Source of the DNA: Streptococcus sp. oral taxon 058 str. F0407
Lineage (GTDB): Bacteria; Bacillota; Bacilli; Lactobacillales; Streptococcaceae
NCBI RefSeq assembly: GCF_000235485.1
Contig: NZ_JH378887.1
Location: 255,215 to 319,214 of the forward strand
Direction: 5' to 3'
Length of the DNA: 64,000 bases
The translations under genes and the position numbers were made by a program. This document shows positions 16,982 to 25,527 of this stretch, one piece after another (within the stretch, counting starts at the first letter, position 1; every line of letters begins with the position of its first letter). The notes below the pieces were generated by a model. The model saw only the letters and a program-made list of their open reading frames with translations. It made no database searches and was not told the DNA's origin.

Positions 16982-17683
16982 ATGTTCTGGATTATTCGAT
17001 TATTGTTCCGATTTTTGTTGGGAATTTGGCGTTTCTTCTGGCGTCTGGTTTGGACTGTGGTCATTCTACTGCTCATTGCTTTTGGAGTGCTATGGTATCT
17101 GACAGGTGATTTTCATTCTGCAGTCAATCAGGTTAAAAAAATGAGCCAGATTGGTCAAGGTGGCTGGAATCAATGGCAGGAAACGGGAACGCTGGAAGTC
17201 TTGTCTCAGACAGACAGTCACCAACATGCTGAAGGCAAGTGGACTCAGGCTTCAGCTCGCATCTATATTGAGCCTCAAATGGATGAGACCTTCCAAGGCG
17301 CCTATGCAGAAGCTATTAAAAACTGGAATCAAACGGGAGCCTTTACCTTTGAAGTGGTAGCGGATTCTAGCCAAGCAGATATTGTGGCAAGTGAAATGGA
17401 CGATGGATCGACAGCCGTAGCTGGTCAAGCCGAGAGCCAAACCAATCTGTTGACCAATCAATTTATATCTGTAACGGTTCGTCTGAATCATTATTATCTA
17501 TCCAATCCAAGTTATGGTTATTCTTATGAACGGATCGTGCACACGGCGGAGCACGAGCTGGGGCATGCCATCGGTTTGGATCATACCAACGAAACTTCTG
17601 TCATGCAGCCAGCAGGTTCCTACTATGGAATTCAGCCCCAGGATGTGACAGCTGTTCAAGAACTCTATACCAGTAGCGACTAG
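16982..17683 (+). CDS. Membrane-anchored matrixin-like zinc metalloprotease (M10 type)
   Basis: A 233-residue protein with an Arg/Trp-rich N-terminus and one membrane anchor (about residues 22-40), then a linker and an extracellular metalloprotease domain. The zinc motif [11 protein letters not shown] gives His191, Glu192, His195 and His201, followed by Met208 (SVMQP), the Met-turn of metzincins. This is the matrixin/peptidase M10 layout in a very small single-domain form. Substrate unknown; it should face outward. AAAGGTGGG precedes the ATG. A strong terminator separates it from uvrC. Confidence 0.85.
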   Translation: MFWIIRLLFRFLLGIWRFFWRLVWTVVILLLIAFGVLWYLTGDFHSAVNQVKKMSQIGQGGWNQWQETGTLEVLSQTDSHQHAEGKWTQASARIYIEPQMDETFQGAYAEAIKNWNQTGAFTFEVVADSSQADIVASEMDDGSTAVAGQAESQTNLLTNQFISVTVRLNHYYLSNPSYGYSYERIVHTAEHELGHAIGLDHTNETSVMQPAGSYYGIQPQDVTAVQELYTSSD

Positions 17684-17712
17684 ATGAAGTCGGTGCAATC
17701 TTAAAAGAAATC

Positions 17713-17749
17713 AAAGCTCCTCCAACAAGTGATTGGTGGGGCTTTTTGT
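17713..17749 (+). terminator. Terminator before uvrC
   Basis: AAAGCTCCTCCAA (17713-17725) pairs with TTGGTGGGGCTTT (17733-17745), with two wobble pairs, around a 7-base loop, then TTTT. Confidence 0.85.
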
Positions 17750-17769
17750 TCGTCCTGTTACGGCCTTTT

Positions 17770-17778
17770 TGCTATAAT
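17770..17778 (+). promoter_or_regulatory. Extended -10 promoter touching the uvrC start
   Basis: TGCTATAAT lies six bases before the uvrC ATG at 17785. A transcript started at the usual distance would begin at or within one base of the ATG, giving a leaderless mRNA. Confidence 0.65.
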
Positions 17779-17784
17779 GGAACT

Positions 17785-19608
17785 ATGAATAACTTGATCA
17801 AATCAAAACTAGAGCTTTTGCCGACCAGCCCTGGTTGTTACATTCACAAGGATAAAAATGGCACCATTATTTATGTAGGAAAGGCTAAAAATCTGCGCAA
17901 CCGCGTGCGGTCCTATTTCCGTGGAAGTCATGATACCAAGACAGAGGCTCTGGTGTCTGAAATTGTGGATTTTGAATTTATCGTCACTGAGTCCAATATT
18001 GAGGCACTTCTCCTAGAAATCAACCTTATCAAGGAAAATAAGCCCAAGTACAATATCATGCTCAAGGATGATAAGTCCTATCCCTTCATCAAAATCACCA
18101 ATGAGCGTTATCCTCGTTTGATTATCACCCGTCAGGTCAAGAAGGACGGTGGTCTTTATTTTGGTCCTTATCCAGATGTGGGGGCAGCCAATGAAATCAA
18201 GCGACTACTGGATCGAATTTTCCCTTTTCGGAAATGTACCAACCCGCCCTCTAAGGTCTGTTTTTACTACCATATCGGCCAGTGTATGGCCCACACCATC
18301 TGTAAAAAAGATGAGGCCTATTTCAAGTCCATGGCTCAGGAGGTTTCTGATTTCCTAAAAGGGCAGGATGACAAAATCATCGATGACCTTAAGGGTAAGA
18401 TGGCAAAGGCAGCTCAAAGTATGGAGTTTGAACGTGCGGCGGAATACCGTGACCTGATTCAGGCTATTGGAACACTTCGGACCAAGCAACGGGTTATGGC
18501 AAAGGATCTCCAAAATCGGGATGTCTTTGGTTACTATGTGGATAAGGGCTGGATGTGTGTTCAGGTTTTCTTTGTCCGTCAAGGAAAACTCATCGAGCGG
18601 GATGTCAATCTCTTCCCCTACTACAATGATCCGGACGAGGACTTTTTGACCTATGTGGGACAATTTTATCAAGAAAAATCTCACCTGGTTCCCAATGAAG
18701 TGCTGATTCCGCAGGATATCGATGAAGAAGCCATTAAGGCCTTAGTGGATACCAAGATTCTCAAACCCCAGCGTGGAGAGAAAAAACAACTGGTCAATCT
18801 AGCTATAAAAAATGCCCGTGTTAGTCTGGAGCAAAAGTTCAATCTGTTAGAAAAATCTGTTGAAAAGACCCAAGGAGCTATTGAAAATCTGGGAAGCTTG
18901 CTTCAAATTCCGACCCCAGTACGTATCGAATCCTTCGATAATTCTAATATCATGGGAACCAGTCCTGTTTCAGCCATGGTGGTCTTTGTCAATGGCAAAC
19001 CGAGTAAAAAAGACTACCGAAAGTACAAGATAAAAACGGTTGTTGGACCAGACGATTATGCCAGTATGCGTGAAGTCATTCGCAGACGTTATGGTCGAGT
19101 TCAACGAGAAGGTTTAACCCCGCCAGATTTGATTGTCATTGATGGGGGGCAAGGTCAAGTCAATATCGCTAAGCAAGTTATTCAAGAAGAGCTAGGATTG
19201 GACATTCCTATTGCTGGGCTTCAAAAAAATGATAAGCACCAAACCCATGAACTGCTCTTTGGAGATCCGCTGGAAGTGGTGGAGTTGTCTCGCAATTCTC
19301 AGGAATTTTTCCTCCTTCAACGCATCCAAGATGAGGTCCACCGCTTTGCTATCACTTTCCACCGCCAACTGCGCTCAAAAAATTCCTTTTCATCACAACT
19401 GGATGGGATTGACGGTCTAGGACCTAAACGCAAGCAGAATCTCATGAAGCATTTCAAGTCTTTGACTAAAATCAAGGAAGCCAGTGTGGATGAGATTGTC
19501 GAAGTTGGAGTTCCAAGAGTAGTCGCAGAAGCTGTGCAGAGGAAGTTGAACCCGCAAGAATCAGTGGAATTGGCTCAAGTGGCGGAACCAATAAAAGAAT
19601 TAGAATAA
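17785..19608 (+). CDS. uvrC: Excinuclease ABC subunit C
   Basis: A 607-residue UvrC, the nuclease that makes both cuts in nucleotide excision repair with UvrAB. Domains in order: N-terminal GIY-YIG nuclease ([26 protein letters not shown], residues 12-45), a Cys-bearing central region, UVR motif ([13 protein letters not shown] near residue 213), RNase H-like domain with FDNSNIMGT and IVIDGGQGQ, and C-terminal helix-hairpin-helix repeats. The ATG at 17785 fits the family N-terminus; there is no Shine-Dalgarno sequence because the extended -10 box is only 6 bases upstream. The next gene begins 24 bases after its stop. Confidence 0.95.
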   Translation: MNNLIKSKLELLPTSPGCYIHKDKNGTIIYVGKAKNLRNRVRSYFRGSHDTKTEALVSEIVDFEFIVTESNIEALLLEINLIKENKPKYNIMLKDDKSYPFIKITNERYPRLIITRQVKKDGGLYFGPYPDVGAANEIKRLLDRIFPFRKCTNPPSKVCFYYHIGQCMAHTICKKDEAYFKSMAQEVSDFLKGQDDKIIDDLKGKMAKAAQSMEFERAAEYRDLIQAIGTLRTKQRVMAKDLQNRDVFGYYVDKGWMCVQVFFVRQGKLIERDVNLFPYYNDPDEDFLTYVGQFYQEKSHLVPNEVLIPQDIDEEAIKALVDTKILKPQRGEKKQLVNLAIKNARVSLEQKFNLLEKSVEKTQGAIENLGSLLQIPTPVRIESFDNSNIMGTSPVSAMVVFVNGKPSKKDYRKYKIKTVVGPDDYASMREVIRRRYGRVQREGLTPPDLIVIDGGQGQVNIAKQVIQEELGLDIPIAGLQKNDKHQTHELLFGDPLEVVELSRNSQEFFLLQRIQDEVHRFAITFHRQLRSKNSFSSQLDGIDGLGPKRKQNLMKHFKSLTKIKEASVDEIVEVGVPRVVAEAVQRKLNPQESVELAQVAEPIKELE

Positions 19609-19632
19609 GTAGCTTGATAGAAAGTAGAAGAT

Positions 19633-20238
19633 ATGATTAGGATTGAGATTGACAGAGATGTACTTCTTTTTTTACGATATGCTTACTTTGGGAATTCAAA
19701 AGATTTATTTTTAGCTGCAACTACTCGAACCTATCTGGATTTCAATCGAACCTTGCGCTTTCATGGCATGCCAGATGAACAGCGCTTGGAGATGAGAAAG
19801 CAGGCTTCAAAGTGTATCAAAGAAGCAATTTTAAATCTATTGGATCGGGATAAGTTATGTCAAACTGATTTTGATAGTTGGCATCATAGGACTTGTGATA
19901 CTGTTATAGACTGCTATCGCTCAAATGGGATTCGATTCACTTATGGTCATGCTCAAAAGTGGATTAATATGACTTTCAAGTATCTCTATATGCTTGAGGT
20001 TGTACCCCTAGACTCGGTTTTTCCTTTTTTACACGTACCGATAGATAACATCGTGTTAAAGAGGGCTAAAAAACAGTTAAAAATCTCAATACCTTCTCAA
20101 TCGTGGAGTAGTTGGGGAGATTACGCCTTTTATCTTCAATATCAAGAACATTTGAGGCAAAGAATAGGCAAGGAAGCTCCTCTTCGTTGGGAGTTTCACA
20201 ATTGGCTAGATGAAATAGAAAAAGGAAAACCATCATGA
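19633..20238 (+). CDS. Unrecognised 201-aa protein downstream of uvrC
   Basis: I do not recognise a family. The protein is soluble, rich in aromatic residues and His/Trp, and probably mainly helical. Visible conserved-looking segments are FTYGHAQKWINMTFKYLYML (about residues 102-121) and SWSSWGDYAFYLQYQEHLRQ (about 156-175). A His-His in DSWHHRTCD near residue 86 could bind metal. It lies 24 bases after uvrC without a clear terminator and its stop overlaps the start of the phosphoesterase gene (ATGA at 20235), so it is translationally coupled to that enzyme. A nucleic acid or nucleotide role is possible from context only. Confidence 0.7.
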   Translation: MIRIEIDRDVLLFLRYAYFGNSKDLFLAATTRTYLDFNRTLRFHGMPDEQRLEMRKQASKCIKEAILNLLDRDKLCQTDFDSWHHRTCDTVIDCYRSNGIRFTYGHAQKWINMTFKYLYMLEVVPLDSVFPFLHVPIDNIVLKRAKKQLKISIPSQSWSSWGDYAFYLQYQEHLRQRIGKEAPLRWEFHNWLDEIEKGKPS

Positions 20239-21080
20239 ACCATAAAATCGCAATTTTATCAGATATTCATGGCAATGCGACGGCCTTAGAAGCAGTGATT
20301 GCAGATGCTAAAGTTCAGGGAGTCAGTGAATATTGGCTTCTGGGAGATATTTTTCTACCTGGTCCAGGTGCTCATGACTTGGTCACCCTGCTAAAGGATC
20401 TTCCTATCACGGCAAGTGTTCGAGGCAATTGGGATGATTGTGTCCTGGAGGCCTTGGATGGGGAATATGGCTTAGAAGACCCACAGGAAGTTCAGCTCTT
20501 GCGTATGACACAGTATTTGATGGAGCGAATGGATCCTGCAACGATTGTCTGGCTACGAAACTTACCTATGCTAGAAAAGAAAGAAGTTGATGGACTGCGC
20601 TTTTCTCTCTCTCATAATTTACCTGACAAAAATTATGGAGGTGACTTGTTGGTCGGGAATGATACAGAAAAATTTGACCAATTGCTAGATGCGGAAACGG
20701 ACGTGGCAGTCTATGGTCATGTTCACAAGCAGTTGCTTCGTTATGGAAGTCAAGGGCAACAAATCATCAATCCAGGTACGATTGGCATGCCCTATTTTGA
20801 CTGGGAGGCGTTAAAAAATCACCGTGCCCAGTATGCCGTGATAGAAGTAGAAGATGGGGAATTGGTAAACATTCTATTCCGAAAAGTTTCTTATGACTAT
20901 GAAGCGGAGTTAGAATTGGCCAAGTCCAAGGGGCTTCCCTTTATCGAAATGTATGAAGAGCTACGACGAGAAGACAACTATCAGGGGCACAATTTGGAAC
21001 TCTTAGCTAGTTTAATTGAAAAGCATGGGTATGTAGAGGATGTGAAGAATTATTTTGATTTTTTGCAAAGTGAGAAATAA
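20235..21080 (+). CDS. Calcineurin-like metallophosphoesterase (YfcE/MJ0936 type)
   Basis: A 281-residue metallophosphoesterase. Metal and catalytic motifs appear in order: ILSDIHGN (DxH, residues 7-14), LLGDIFLPG (GDxxxPG), VRGNWDD (GNxD), SLSHNLP (GH-like), and VYGHVHKQ (GHTH-like). These match the DUF2436-like/YfcE group acting on phosphodiesters or nucleotides; the substrate is not predictable. Its ATG overlaps the stop of the preceding unknown gene, and an AAAAGGAAA site lies inside that gene's end. The C-terminal 60 residues beyond the core are helical and of unknown role. Confidence 0.85.
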   Translation: MNHKIAILSDIHGNATALEAVIADAKVQGVSEYWLLGDIFLPGPGAHDLVTLLKDLPITASVRGNWDDCVLEALDGEYGLEDPQEVQLLRMTQYLMERMDPATIVWLRNLPMLEKKEVDGLRFSLSHNLPDKNYGGDLLVGNDTEKFDQLLDAETDVAVYGHVHKQLLRYGSQGQQIINPGTIGMPYFDWEALKNHRAQYAVIEVEDGELVNILFRKVSYDYEAELELAKSKGLPFIEMYEELRREDNYQGHNLELLASLIEKHGYVEDVKNYFDFLQSEK

Positions 21081-21172
21081 AGCGACTTGTTCTTATTTTG
21101 AAGTGAGATTTGCAGTCGAATTGCTTAGAAAAGAGTCAGACAGTAAGGAAGAAAAGATGGCTTAGCTAAAGT

Positions 21173-21201
21173 TTGACATTGAAATTATTTTGTTATAGAA
21201 T
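21173..21201 (+). promoter_or_regulatory. Promoter of the Ser/Thr-rich lipoprotein gene
   Basis: TTGACA (21173-21178), a 17-base spacer and TAGAAT (21196-21201) form a strong sigma-A promoter, about 32 bases before the ATG. Confidence 0.8.
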
Positions 21202-21232
21202 GGACTTAATTCTTAATAAAAAGGAGAACATT

Positions 21233-21757
21233 ATGAAGAAAATTATTACAGCTAGTATGGCTCTTTTATCTGTTGTTGTCTTAGCAGCATGTTCAGGGAA
21301 AAAAACGTCTGATTCTTCAACTAAGACTTCAAGCTCTGTAGAACAAACTTCTTCTTCAGAGACCTCATCAACAACGTCTAGTTCAAAGACAGAAAATAAT
21401 GAGGTTGTTTTGATCACCGATGAAGAAATTGATAATGCTAAAACTGTTGGAGATGTGAAGAAAGTATTTGGCAAATTAGTCGACAATTATAAAAAGCATG
21501 CAGTTGAAATTGGGGAGAAAATTCCAGAGAGTGGAAAAGAAGCATATAACGCCCAAGTTGAACCAGCGCTTAAGTCTATGGAGACTGTAAGAGAGTCATT
21601 TAACGAAAGCCTTTCAAGTATTGGTTCTGATGATACAGTAGTGCCAGAACAAACTCGTACTCTATTTGTTCAACAGTTGAAAACTGGACGTGACACAATG
21701 AAGAAAGCGCTGGAGGCGGCTTATAAAGCAATTGCTCCATACACATCTGGTCAATAA
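21233..21757 (+). CDS. Predicted lipoprotein with Ser/Thr-rich linker
   Basis: A 174-residue lipoprotein. The signal peptide MKKIITASMALLSVVVLAAC ends in a lipobox LAAC (Cys20), so the mature protein is lipid-anchored on the outer face. A linker of about 40 residues made mostly of Ser, Thr and Glu follows, then a helical domain with EKIPESGKEAYNAQVEPALKS. No enzyme motif is seen. AAAAGGAGA precedes the ATG at 21233; the frame is open back to 21173 but that is the promoter. Function unknown; it stands alone under its own promoter. Confidence 0.85.
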   Translation: MKKIITASMALLSVVVLAACSGKKTSDSSTKTSSSVEQTSSSETSSTTSSSKTENNEVVLITDEEIDNAKTVGDVKKVFGKLVDNYKKHAVEIGEKIPESGKEAYNAQVEPALKSMETVRESFNESLSSIGSDDTVVPEQTRTLFVQQLKTGRDTMKKALEAAYKAIAPYTSGQ

Positions 21758-21901
21758 TATAAGAAAGTAGGTGTTCTATCGCCTGCTTTTTGATTGCTTC
21801 AAATCTAAAGCGATACCTACTTAAAGAGCTTCAAATAAATAGCAGAGGGTTTGAAAGAAGTACTAACTCTATGAAAAATCTCTGCAAGCTCTTTCAAAAT
21901 A

Positions 21902-21910
21902 TGGTAGAAT
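21902..21910 (+). promoter_or_regulatory. Extended -10 promoter of the nitroreductase gene
   Basis: TGGTAGAAT lies about 33 bases before the ATG. A weak CTGCAA at 21883-21888 may act as -35. Confidence 0.5.
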
Positions 21911-21942
21911 GGAAGCAGTAGAATTAGAAAAGGAAATCGATT

Positions 21943-22548
21943 ATGAAATTTCTTGAATTAAATAAAAAACGTCATGCGACCAAGCATTTCACTGATAAGC
22001 CGGTGGATCCCAAAGATGTACGCACGGCTATCGAAATCGCAACTTTGGCTCCAAGTGCCCACAATAGCCAGCCATGGAAGTTTGTGGTGGTCCGTGAGAA
22101 AAATGCTGAACTGGCAAAGTTGGCTTATGGTTCTAACTTTGAGCAGGTTTCGTCAGCGCCGGTGACCATTGCCTTGTTTACTGATACAGACCTTGCCAAA
22201 CGTGCCCGCAAGATTGCTCGTGTCGGTGGTGCAAAGAATTTCTCAGAAGAGCAACTTCAATACTTTATGAAAAATTTGCCTGCTGAGTTTGCACGTTACA
22301 GTGAACAACAAGTCAGCGACTACCTAGCCCTCAATGCAGGTTTGGTTGCTATGAACTTGGTTTTGGCTTTGACAGACCAAGGAATCGGATCAAATCTGAT
22401 TCTTGGATTTGACAAATCAAAAGTCAATGAGGTTTTGGAAATTGAAGACCGTTTCCGCCCAGAACTCTTGATTACGGTAGGTTACACTGACGAAAAATTG
22501 GAACCAAGCTACCGCTTGCCAGTAGATGAAATCATTGAGAAAAGATAG
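21943..22548 (+). CDS. Nitroreductase-family FMN oxidoreductase
   Basis: A 201-residue flavoprotein of the nitroreductase family. The FMN-binding N-terminus is KKRHATKHFTDKPVD (residues 8-22), followed by LAPSAHNSQPWKFVVV, the family's substrate-side signature, and a C-terminal GYTDEKLEPSYRLP. Such enzymes reduce nitro-aromatics, quinones or flavins with NAD(P)H and contain bound FMN; the natural substrate is unknown. AAGGAAA precedes the ATG. The pepV gene follows by 12 bases, suggesting co-transcription. Confidence 0.88.
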   Translation: MKFLELNKKRHATKHFTDKPVDPKDVRTAIEIATLAPSAHNSQPWKFVVVREKNAELAKLAYGSNFEQVSSAPVTIALFTDTDLAKRARKIARVGGAKNFSEEQLQYFMKNLPAEFARYSEQQVSDYLALNAGLVAMNLVLALTDQGIGSNLILGFDKSKVNEVLEIEDRFRPELLITVGYTDEKLEPSYRLPVDEIIEKR

Positions 22549-22560
22549 AAAGAAGAAAAA

Positions 22561-23961
22561 ATGACAGCAATTGATTTTACAGCAGAAGTAGAAAAACGCC
22601 AAGAAGACCTCTTGGCTGACTTGTTTAGCCTTTTGGAAATCAACTCAGAACGTGACGACAGCAAGGCAGATTCTGAACATCCATTTGGACCTGGCCCAGT
22701 AAAAGCCTTGGAGAAATTCCTTGAAATCGCAGACCGTGATGGTTATCTAACTAAAAATGTTGATAACTATGCAGGACATTTCGAGTTTGGTGATGGAGAA
22801 GAAGTTCTCGGAATCTTTGCCCACATGGACGTAGTGCCTGCTGGTAGCGGTTGGGACACAGATCCTTACACACCAACTATCAAAGATGGTCGCCTTTATG
22901 CGCGTGGGGCTTCAGATGACAAGGGGCCTACAACAGCTTGTTACTATGGCTTAAAAATCATCAAAGAATTGGGCCTTCCAACTTCTAAGAAAGTTCGTTT
23001 TATCGTCGGAACTGATGAAGAATCAGGCTGGGCAGACATGGACTACTACTTCGAGCACGTAGGACTAGCAAAACCAGACTTCGGTTTCTCTCCAGATGCT
23101 GAATTCCCTATCATCAACGGTGAAAAAGGAAATATCACAGAATATCTCCACTTTGCAGGTGAAAATACAGGTGCTGCCCGTCTTCACAGCTTTACAGGTG
23201 GTTTGCGTGAAAACATGGTGCCTGAATCAGCAACAGCAGTTGTTTCAGGTGATTTAGCTGACTTGCAAGAGAAACTAGATGCCTTTGTTACAGAACACAA
23301 ACTCAGAGGAGAAATCCAAGAAGAAAACGGTCAGTACAAGGTTACCATCATTGGTAAATCAGCCCACGGTGCCATGCCTGCATCGGGTGTCAATGGTGCG
23401 ACTTACCTAGCTCTCTTCCTCAGCCAGTTTGACTTTGCTGGTCCAGCAAAAGACTACCTTGAGATTGCTGGTAAGATTCTCTTGAACGACCATGAAGGTG
23501 AAAATCTCAAGGTGGCTCATGTGGATGAAAAGATGGGTGCCCTTTCTATGAATGCAGGTGTTTTCCGCTTTGACGAAACAAGTGCTGACAATACCATTGC
23601 CCTCAACTTCCGTTATCCAAAAGGAACAAGCCCAGAGCACATCAAGTCAATCCTTGAAAACTTGCCAGTTGCTTCTGTTAGCTTGTCAGAACATGGTCAT
23701 ACGCCTCATTATGTACCGATGGAAGATCCACTTGTCCAAACCTTGTTAAGTGTCTATGAAAAACAAACTGGACTTCAAGGTCATGAGCAGGTCATCGGTG
23801 GTGGAACCTTTGGTCGTCTGCTAGAACGTGGTGTTGCCTACGGTGCTATGTTCCCAGACTCTATCGATACCATGCACCAAGCCAATGAATTTATCGCCTT
23901 GGACGATCTCTTCCGAGCAGCAGCAATCTATGCAGAAGCTATCTATGAATTAATCAAATAA
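22561..23961 (+). CDS. pepV: Dipeptidase PepV (M20 family)
   Basis: A 466-residue M20 dipeptidase, which frees amino acids from dipeptides in the cytoplasm. Zinc-site motifs are FAHMDVVPAG, ARGASDDKGPT (bridging Asp) and GTDEESGWADM (catalytic Glu), plus the C-terminal histidine in MHQANEFIALDD. Length matches lactic-acid-bacterial PepV. AAAGAAG precedes the ATG. It is 12 bases from the nitroreductase gene and is followed by a hairpin whose T run blends into the next gene's ribosome site. Confidence 0.93.
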   Translation: MTAIDFTAEVEKRQEDLLADLFSLLEINSERDDSKADSEHPFGPGPVKALEKFLEIADRDGYLTKNVDNYAGHFEFGDGEEVLGIFAHMDVVPAGSGWDTDPYTPTIKDGRLYARGASDDKGPTTACYYGLKIIKELGLPTSKKVRFIVGTDEESGWADMDYYFEHVGLAKPDFGFSPDAEFPIINGEKGNITEYLHFAGENTGAARLHSFTGGLRENMVPESATAVVSGDLADLQEKLDAFVTEHKLRGEIQEENGQYKVTIIGKSAHGAMPASGVNGATYLALFLSQFDFAGPAKDYLEIAGKILLNDHEGENLKVAHVDEKMGALSMNAGVFRFDETSADNTIALNFRYPKGTSPEHIKSILENLPVASVSLSEHGHTPHYVPMEDPLVQTLLSVYEKQTGLQGHEQVIGGGTFGRLLERGVAYGAMFPDSIDTMHQANEFIALDDLFRAAAIYAEAIYELIK

Positions 23962-23967
23962 AATGAT

Positions 23968-24001
23968 AGAAGTCTGAGATTTTATGCTTGGACTTCTTTT
24001 T
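23968..24001 (+). terminator. Terminator after pepV
   Basis: AGAAGTC and GACTTCT form a 7-base perfect stem around a 16-base loop, followed by TTTT. Modest strength, so read-through into the next gene is likely. Confidence 0.6.
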
Positions 24002-24014
24002 GGAGGGAAACTAG

Positions 24015-24599
24015 ATGTCTCAAATCGAAAAGATCAAACAAGCCATTATGGCAGATTCACAAAATAAAAGCTATACAGAACGCGGAATCGAACCTCTCTT
24101 TGCAGCGCCAACAACTGCTCGTATCAATATTGTCGGTCAAGCTCCGGGCTTTAAAACGCAAGAAGCTGGAATTTATTGGAAGGATAAGAGTGGTGATCGT
24201 CTGCGTGAGTGGCTAGGTGTTGATGAAGATACTTTTTACAATTCAGGTTATTTCGCAGTTCTGCCCATGGATTTCTATTTTCCAGGACATGGAAAATCAG
24301 GTGATTTACCGCCACGCTCAGGTTTTGCAGAAAAATGGCATCCACAACTCCTCAAGGAGTGTCCCAATATTGAATTGACCCTTTTGATTGGCCAGTATGC
24401 CCAAGCCTACTATTTACATGAGAAAATTAGTGGCAAGGTAACAGAGCGGGTAAAACACTACAAAGACTATTTGCCAGAATATTTTCCTCTAGTTCACCCT
24501 TCTCCTCGTAATCAAATCTGGATGGCTAAGAATACTTGGTTTGAGTCAGAAGTGGTGCCAGAATTGCAAGCATTGGTACAAAAGATTATTCATCAATAA
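24015..24599 (+). CDS. Uracil-DNA glycosylase superfamily protein
   Basis: A 194-residue UDG-fold protein. The first active-site motif is GQAPGFKTQEAG (GxAPG, residues 41-52) and the second is HPSPRNQIW near residue 160. This is the layout of the family 4/5-like group often annotated as uracil-DNA glycosylase family. The activating residue after GQAPG is Phe, not the usual Gly-Glu, so removal of uracil is not certain. TGGAGGG precedes the ATG. The YbaK-family gene starts 12 bases after its stop. Confidence 0.82.
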   Translation: MSQIEKIKQAIMADSQNKSYTERGIEPLFAAPTTARINIVGQAPGFKTQEAGIYWKDKSGDRLREWLGVDEDTFYNSGYFAVLPMDFYFPGHGKSGDLPPRSGFAEKWHPQLLKECPNIELTLLIGQYAQAYYLHEKISGKVTERVKHYKDYLPEYFPLVHPSPRNQIWMAKNTWFESEVVPELQALVQKIIHQ

Positions 24600-24611
24600 A
24601 GGAGAAAAACT

Positions 24612-25103
24612 ATGGACGCCTATCAACAAGTAGCTAATACCTTGCAAGAGTTGGGAATCACCTTTGATGTGGTGGAGCACCCACCTGTATTTACGACAGA
24701 GCAGGCAGATAGTTGTATTGAAGGAATGGAAGGAGTCCGGACTAAGTCCATGTTTTTGACCAATAGGAAGAAAACTCAGTACTATCTGCTTATAATGGAT
24801 GACAAGAAACGATTGGATATGTATGACTTTAAAGTTCAAGTGGGAGCCGATCGGATTCGAATGGCCTCATTGGACTCCTTGGCTGAGAAAATGACCCTAC
24901 CAGCAGGAACGGTATCACCTTTTGGTTTGTTAAATAATGAAGAAAAAGACATTCTAGTTTATTTTGATAAGGACATTGTATCGGAGGATATCATGACTTT
25001 CCATCCCAACACTAATGAAAAGACCATCTTTATCAAAAGCAAAGACTTGTTCCGATTTTTAGAGTCGATTGGATTTACCTATAAGTTTTTAACTTTGCAT
25101 TAA
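24612..25103 (+). CDS. YbaK/ProX-family aminoacyl-tRNA deacylase (PrdX-like)
   Basis: A 163-residue trans-editing protein: YbaK/aaRS-associated fold with VEHPPVFTTEQAD (residues 21-33), KSMFLTNRKKTQYYLL holding the conserved lysine, and SPFGLLNNEEKDILVYFD. PrdX/ProX proteins clear misacylated tRNA-Pro (Ala- or Cys-tRNA-Pro). AAAGGAG precedes the ATG by 7 bases. It lies in a run with the UDG-like gene and the rhodanese gene. Confidence 0.88.
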   Translation: MDAYQQVANTLQELGITFDVVEHPPVFTTEQADSCIEGMEGVRTKSMFLTNRKKTQYYLLIMDDKKRLDMYDFKVQVGADRIRMASLDSLAEKMTLPAGTVSPFGLLNNEEKDILVYFDKDIVSEDIMTFHPNTNEKTIFIKSKDLFRFLESIGFTYKFLTLH

Positions 25104-25121
25104 AGGCATCAAAAAGAAGAA

Positions 25122-25343
25122 ATGATGAAAGAAATTGTTTTTGACAAATTCTACCAACTTTACCAGAAAGAGTCCCTTTATGTATTAGATGCGAGAGAAG
25201 TAGAAGAGTTGGACAATGAGCAGTTGCATTATGTCATTTGTAAAGCAGGGATGAGATCAGCTCGTGCTTGTCAATTTCTAGCTGAACAGGGTTATGACGT
25301 TATCAATGTTCAAGGTGGAATGACGGCCTTTGAAAATCTTTAA
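25122..25343 (+). CDS. Rhodanese-like protein, internally shortened
   Basis: A 73-residue rhodanese domain with the active-site loop CKAGMRSAR (Cys after VI) and the C-terminal GYDVINVQGGMTAFE. Full rhodanese domains have about 100 residues. Here YVLDAREVEEL passes straight to DNEQLHYVICK, so the middle segment (the usual HIxGAxNIP strand and helix, about 25 residues) is absent without a frame change. The protein therefore looks like an internal in-frame deletion and may not fold. An AGAAGA site precedes ATG 25122; ATG 25125 is equally possible. Confidence 0.7.
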   Translation: MMKEIVFDKFYQLYQKESLYVLDAREVEELDNEQLHYVICKAGMRSARACQFLAEQGYDVINVQGGMTAFENL

Positions 25344-25368
25344 ACCTATATGACGATAGATTCCAGTC

Positions 25369-25410
25369 TTCCCTTGCTCGGTTCCAACCGAGTGAGGAAT
25401 TTTGTTTTTA
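25369..25410 (+). terminator. Terminator before brnQ
   Basis: CTCGGT (25377-25382) and ACCGAG (25387-25392) pair around TCCA, extended by CC/GG on both sides, with the tail TTTTGTTTTTA. Confidence 0.85.
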
Positions 25411-25484
25411 GATAATTCTTATTTTTAAAAATATTGAAAACATTCAATGATTAATTTTGGATGCTTTTTTCAAAGTCTTAATCA

Positions 25485-25493
25485 TGGTATACT
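25485..25493 (+). promoter_or_regulatory. Extended -10 promoter of brnQ
   Basis: TGGTATACT, with TATACT at 25488-25493, lies 34 bases before the brnQ ATG. No clear -35. Confidence 0.55.
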
Positions 25494-25527
25494 AGGTCAG
25501 TATTTTAGAAATATGAAGGAGATTTTT

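Noticed and set aside
25405-25500. Possible CodY box upstream of brnQ
   Set aside because: The best 15-base fit to AATTTTCWGAAAATT here has about six mismatches, so it is not supported.
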